The notes under the pieces are model-generated. The model searched no databases, was not told the DNA's origin, and worked only from the letters and a program-made list of their open reading frames with translations. DNA of 64,000 bases, from contig CBDHHE010000001.1 of assembly GCA_965263335.1 (NCBI GenBank), positions 3,782,001 to 3,846,000 on the forward strand, read 5' to 3'. The DNA is from Thermohalobaculum sp965263335. GTDB taxonomy: Bacteria > Pseudomonadota > Alphaproteobacteria > Rhodobacterales > Rhodobacteraceae. The translations under genes were made by a program, and so were the position numbers. This document shows, one piece after another, positions 60,658-64,000 of this stretch (position 1 is the stretch's first letter; each line of letters begins with the position of its first letter).

Positions 60658-61422
60658 ATGGCGGATGGCGGAACACCTGGCGGCGCAAGGTTTCGCACGC
60701 CGGAGGAGATTGCCGGGATCATGGATCTTCGGGCGCAGCGGTCGATCGACCATGTGACGAGTGTCGCATGGGGCAAGACCGCACGGCACTGCCCGATCTG
60801 CAAGTATCATGGCATGTTCTCTCCGGTACGCCACAAGCCCGAGATCTGGTGTCCATCCTGCGACTCGCGTCCGCGCCATCGGTTGCTGAAGCTCTGGATG
60901 GACCGGGAGATGCATCTTGAACCGGATGCCCGGGTGGTTCACTTCGCAGCCGAACCATGGGTCCGCGACTGGATGGAAGCACGTGGTGCTGAATATCGCA
61001 CAGCGGACATCACCGACGCGTTCGATCTGACACTCGACATCACTGCGATCGATCTGCCTGATGCAAGTCTCGATATGGTCATCGCCAATCATGTGCTTGA
61101 GCATGTCGACGATCGTGCCGCATTGGCCGAACTTCACCGCGTTCTCGCACCGGGCGGGCGCGTGGTGCTGACGGTGCCGATGATTGAGGGCTGGGATGAG
61201 ACATACGAGAACCCGGCGCTCGCATCATCCGAAGAGGTGCGTCTCCACTACGGTGATCCGACGCATCTGAGGTTCTATGGCCGAGATGTGCGGGAGCGCA
61301 TCACCACGGCGGGATTCGTCTTGACCGAGTTCACTGCAGTTGAGCCGGATGTCTCAACCCATGCGCTCCATCGAGGCGAGAAGATTTTCATCGGGGTGAG
61401 AGCCCCTCACGGAGGTGCCTGA
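60658..61422 (+). CDS. zinc-ribbon class I SAM-dependent methyltransferase inside the sdh operon
   Basis: A 254-residue methyltransferase whose N-terminal part has two Cys pairs (HCPICKYHG and WCPSCDSRPRHR) that look like a zinc ribbon. The SAM-binding core contains DARVVHFAAEPWVRDWM, then LDMVIANHVLEHVDDRAALA and RVLAPGGRVVLTVPM, the UbiE/Methyltransf_11 style. Its ATG lies four bases after the sdhA stop, and its stop overlaps the sdhB ATG (TGATG), so it is translated as part of the sdh operon. The substrate is unknown; it could modify a protein, RNA or small molecule linked to the complex. Confidence 0.85.
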   Translation: MADGGTPGGARFRTPEEIAGIMDLRAQRSIDHVTSVAWGKTARHCPICKYHGMFSPVRHKPEIWCPSCDSRPRHRLLKLWMDREMHLEPDARVVHFAAEPWVRDWMEARGAEYRTADITDAFDLTLDITAIDLPDASLDMVIANHVLEHVDDRAALAELHRVLAPGGRVVLTVPMIEGWDETYENPALASSEEVRLHYGDPTHLRFYGRDVRERITTAGFVLTEFTAVEPDVSTHALHRGEKIFIGVRAPHGGA

Positions 61423-62201
61423 TGGCTGAGTTCACTCTCCCCAAGAATTCACGGATCACACGCGGCAAGACCTGGCCCAAGCCAGAAGATGCGAAGCGTC
61501 TCAAGACTTTTCACATCTACCGCTGGGACCCGGATACGGGAGACAACCCGCGGGTCGACACGTACTTCGTTGACCTGGACAACTGCGGGCCGATGGTTCT
61601 CGACGCGATCATGAAGATCAAAAGCGAGATCGATCCGACGCTCAGTTTCCGCCGCTCTTGTCGCGAGGGCATCTGCGGCTCGTGCTCGATGAACATCGAT
61701 GGGATCAACACGCTCGCCTGCACCTATGGAATTGATCAGATCAAGGGCGACGTGAAGATTTACCCGCTCCCCCACATGCCGGTGGTAAAGGATCTGATCC
61801 CGGACCTGACACATTTCTACGCTCAACACGCATCCATCAAACCTTGGCTCGAGACCGAGAGCCCGGCGCCGCAGACCGAATGGAGCCAGGCTATCGATGA
61901 CCGAGACAAGCTCGATGGGCTCTATGAGTGTGTGATGTGTGCCTGCTGCTCGACGTCGTGCCCGAGCTACTGGTGGAACGGCGATCGTTACCTCGGTCCG
62001 GCAGCGCTTCTGCATGCCTATCGCTGGCTGATCGACAGTCGCGATGAGGCGACAGGGGAACGTCTGGATTTCCTCGAGGATCCGTTCCGGCTCTATCGCT
62101 GCCACACGATCATGAACTGTGCGAAGACCTGTCCGAAAGGCCTGAACCCGGCAAAGGCCATCGCCGAGATCAAGAAGAAGATGGTCGAACGCCAGATGTG
62201 A
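61422..62201 (+). CDS. sdhB: succinate dehydrogenase iron-sulfur subunit
   Basis: A 259-residue protein. The [2Fe-2S] cysteines are in FRRSCREGICGSCSMNIDGI and a downstream NTLACTY. The [4Fe-4S]/[3Fe-4S] motifs are CVMCACCSTSCPSYW and CHTIMNCAKTCPKGLNP. It links FAD oxidation in SdhA to ubiquinone in SdhCD. GGAGG lies six bases before the ATG, which overlaps the upstream stop. Confidence 0.97.
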   Translation: MAEFTLPKNSRITRGKTWPKPEDAKRLKTFHIYRWDPDTGDNPRVDTYFVDLDNCGPMVLDAIMKIKSEIDPTLSFRRSCREGICGSCSMNIDGINTLACTYGIDQIKGDVKIYPLPHMPVVKDLIPDLTHFYAQHASIKPWLETESPAPQTEWSQAIDDRDKLDGLYECVMCACCSTSCPSYWWNGDRYLGPAALLHAYRWLIDSRDEATGERLDFLEDPFRLYRCHTIMNCAKTCPKGLNPAKAIAEIKKKMVERQM

Positions 62202-63251
62202 CCCGGGCCGTCTTTCGGCTGGTTGCCTTTCACGCTGTGTTGGGTGTTGACAGGACGTCTGGAGCGCTTGGGCAAGACCACTGTTGTGAGAGTCTGGGCG
62301 CGGCGCGGGCACCATAGTGACGACCAGCCAATCGGTTGGTCGGCACGGTGTGGTCCTCGATACCGATTATCTTCGACGCACACATTCAATTCAGTGAACT
62401 CTCCTAGGAGGCCGACCCCGTCGAAAGCTTGATTGTGCTGAAGGACCGGAACGGCGTTGCCATCGGGCGGTCTCGTCTTCGCGCGATGCGGGCAAGATCG
62501 AGCTTTGGGAGTACGCGCTGAGCCGCGTTGTGCCCGAGCTGCGACCCTATGATGATGTGGAAATCCTCACCGATAGTTCCTGTGGGAAGATGACATCCTG
62601 AGCAGTGACACAGGGTTGAACGGTCAGTGGGACTGCAATGATGCGGTCATCGCATTGAACTGTTGTTGGCTGAACTCCTTGCCCCAGAGTGTGGTCGAGA
62701 AGATTGCCTATGAGAATTCCGAGCAATTGTGCGCCCGCGATGTAGCGAACGATCTATTCGGGCTGCTCTTGTCGAGGTTCAGAGCGAGCATCAACATCAT
62801 GCTTTTGGAGCGCTTTTCACCCTCGATCGTCACTGACTTCTGCGGGAAAACTGCAGAGGCGCAAAAGAGCGCCCCGTAGTGCTTGCGACAATCAAGACAG
62901 TGACAGACTCCGAACCTTGTAGGGCCGCCCCGATGCGACGATCCGAACGCTGCCGCAAAGACAGCTTCCAGTGAACTGGTTCGTGCTGCGTCTCCCCGGA
63001 ATCTTGATGGCTGAAAGGGCTAACACAAACGACGCTTAGGCCGAAATTGCCGGCCGCGGTGCCTTACGACGGAGCATTCGGGTGGGCGGAAACGACCGCT
63101 TGCGAAACAGTTCAGACGGACGTGGTCCTGTCGGCTCAGGAAAATGGCATAGCGTGCCGGACCGTTTCAGATGGGCTTCTGTATCGATCAGATGCGGCGT
63201 CCGGGTGCTGGTCCAAGTGCGCCCTTGCGTGGATTGTCTGGACGTGGTGCA
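62202..63251. other. gene-poor, apparently decayed region after sdhB
   Basis: Roughly 1 kb without a convincing gene. Two adjoining frames hold protein-like fragments: one around 62416-62510 (VESLIVLKDRNGVAIGR) and, after a frame change, one around 62474-62601 (RDAGKIELWEYALSRVVPEL ... DDVEILTDSS). This suggests a gene broken by frameshifts, but the family is not recognised. An 87-codon open reading at 62616-62879 (TTG start) lacks a ribosome-binding site and any domain. A short inverted repeat at 62322-62341 has no T tract. No RNA gene is evident. Confidence 0.4.
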
Positions 63252-63277
63252 ACCGGGCGGGTCTCAACCCACCCGGT
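63252..63277 (-). terminator. hairpin terminator candidate after the binding-protein gene
   Basis: An 11-base stem (63252-63262 with 63267-63277, 4-base loop) with one G-U pair on the minus-strand transcript lies 10 bases after the stop of the leftward gene. It lacks a U tract, so efficiency is uncertain. Confidence 0.5.
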
Positions 63278-63286
63278 CGTGTTGTC

Positions 63287-64000
63287 TCAGCGCTCGAGCT
63301 TGCCGACACCGGAGAAGCGGAACGCTTCCTGCTGCAGGGCGTCCAGCTCCTCGGCACCCATCTGGTCATGCGCCACCGTGATCCGGCCCAGGAAGACGAA
63401 GGGAAGATCAGCGTTGCGGCCCTCCATGTCGGCCTTGATCGCCTCGGCGGTCGCCGCACCGACATCGTCGCCCATGCGCATCGGGGTCGCATCTAGTTCT
63501 CCGCGACGTATGGCGTCGAGCTCCAGACCCGTGCCGCCCCAGCCGGTCGAGAAGATGTCCTTCTCGACGCCCGCGGCGACCTGTGCCTCGACCGAGCCCA
63601 TGGCCATCGCGGTGTTGGCGTTGTGGATTATCTTGGCTTCCGGATAGGCCTGCAGGATCAGGTTGGTGCCGGCAAAGCCTCCCTCGCGCTGATATTCGCC
63701 ATAGTGCTCGTAGATGGCCTCCCAGTTTCCCTTGTCCTTTACGCAGGCCATGAAGTCGCCCGATCGCTGGTTGTCGGTGATCCCCGGGATGCCCCGGTTC
63801 AACGCGTACGTCACATTGTTGCCCAACCGCTCGAGCATGTAGTCGCACATCACCAGCGCACCCGCAGCGGACGAGAAGTCGAACCAGGCGTCAGGCTGGT
63901 TTTCCAAGTATTTCAGCGGGGTGTGGAAGGCCCAGACGTAGGTGTCGAACCCTTCGGTCGCGGCCAGCTTGTCAATGTTGTCGGCCTGCGTTGCCAGCTC
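63287..64000 (-). CDS. periplasmic sugar-type ABC transporter substrate-binding protein (C-terminal part)
   Basis: The last 237 codons of a minus-strand gene that continues beyond the window without a stop. Type I periplasmic-binding-protein features are visible: ATEGFDTYVWAFHTPLKYLE, SAAGALVMCDYMLERLG, RSGDFMACVKDKGNWEAIYE and IHNANTAMAMGSVEAQVAAG, followed by IFSTGWGGTGLELDAIRRGE and the closing DALQQEAFRFSGVGKLER. The fold resembles ribose/TorT-like binding proteins (Peripla_BP_4). The ligand and partner permease genes lie outside. Confidence 0.82.
   Translation of the reverse strand, partial: ELATQADNIDKLAATEGFDTYVWAFHTPLKYLENQPDAWFDFSSAAGALVMCDYMLERLGNNVTYALNRGIPGITDNQRSGDFMACVKDKGNWEAIYEHYGEYQREGGFAGTNLILQAYPEAKIIHNANTAMAMGSVEAQVAAGVEKDIFSTGWGGTGLELDAIRRGELDATPMRMGDDVGAATAEAIKADMEGRNADLPFVFLGRITVAHDQMGAEELDALQQEAFRFSGVGKLER

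Noticed and set aside
62322..62341. Inverted repeat after sdhB considered as the sdh terminator
   Set aside because: Short imperfect stem 120 bases after the stop and no T tract.
62616..62879. 87-codon TTG-start open reading after sdhB
   Set aside because: No initiation site, no domain and located in apparently decayed DNA.

Overview
The window is GC-rich, densely coded and lacks rRNA, tRNA, CRISPR or insertion sequences that I can see. Gene content points to an alphaproteobacterium, most likely a marine, Rhodobacterales-like (roseobacter-type) organism: GapR (DUF2312), an ATP12 chaperone, sdhC-sdhD-sdhA-(extra gene)-sdhB, a mesaconyl-CoA hydratase of the ethylmalonyl-CoA pathway, a PhoX phosphatase behind a Pho box, and two small families (a secreted protein with an LPNGDIIIRR motif and a zinc-ribbon protein) that I associate with that group. 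The organism assignment is inference from families, not from a marker phylogeny.

Layout. 0-3.8 kb: end of a TerB-like gene, tlyA, an RlmD/RumA-type RNA methyltransferase, mesaconyl-CoA hydratase and a small conserved protein. 3.8-9.4 kb: mscL, pheT, a small secreted protein, an ASCH protein overlapping pheS, pheS and a DUF2147 protein. 9.4-15.6 kb: SGNH hydrolase and M3 oligoendopeptidase, a small periplasmic protein, an OmpA-type lipoprotein, an orphan sigma-54 response regulator and GapR.

15.6-28.9 kb is the most interesting region: a divergent catabolic gene set controlled by one RpiR-type regulator. Leftward it runs regulator, Rieske oxygenase, Asp/Glu-racemase-like protein, sulfotransferase, DddQ-like cupin, MDR oxidoreductase and two enolase-superfamily enzymes, the last a very good match to cis-3-hydroxy-L-proline dehydratase. 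Rightward it runs two further DddQ-like cupins and a dimethylglycine-dehydrogenase-like flavoprotein, translationally coupled. An Ldh2-type reductase, which could reduce the dehydratase product, lies just beyond. I read this as a route for a methylated onium compound, perhaps a hydroxyproline betaine or a sulfonium analogue; no precise pathway of this composition is known to me.

29-42.3 kb: acyl-CoA synthetase, rpsD with a clear promoter and leader, phoX with Pho box and strong terminator, an MFS/MATE pair, a ferredoxin, an FG-GAP-like secreted protein, a class I amidotransferase hydrolase, HAD-ATP12, arfB and an MFS transporter. 42.4-48.4 kb: a second N-methyl-compound operon (DMGDH-like, MttB-like, TetR, DAO oxidase) with a palindromic candidate TetR operator upstream. 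48.6-51.4 kb: a divergent SGNH-hydrolase / cytoplasmic trypsin-like protease pair, then clpS. 52-54.5 kb: a TadG-like vWA protein and two TadE-like pseudopilin proteins. 54.5-57.9 kb: alanine dehydrogenase, a NaChBac-type sodium channel, a decayed solute-binding-protein remnant and an SDR. 58-62.2 kb: the succinate dehydrogenase operon with a zinc-ribbon methyltransferase between sdhA and sdhB. 62.2-63.25 kb is a gene-poor, apparently decayed stretch, and the window ends inside a periplasmic sugar-type binding protein on the minus strand.
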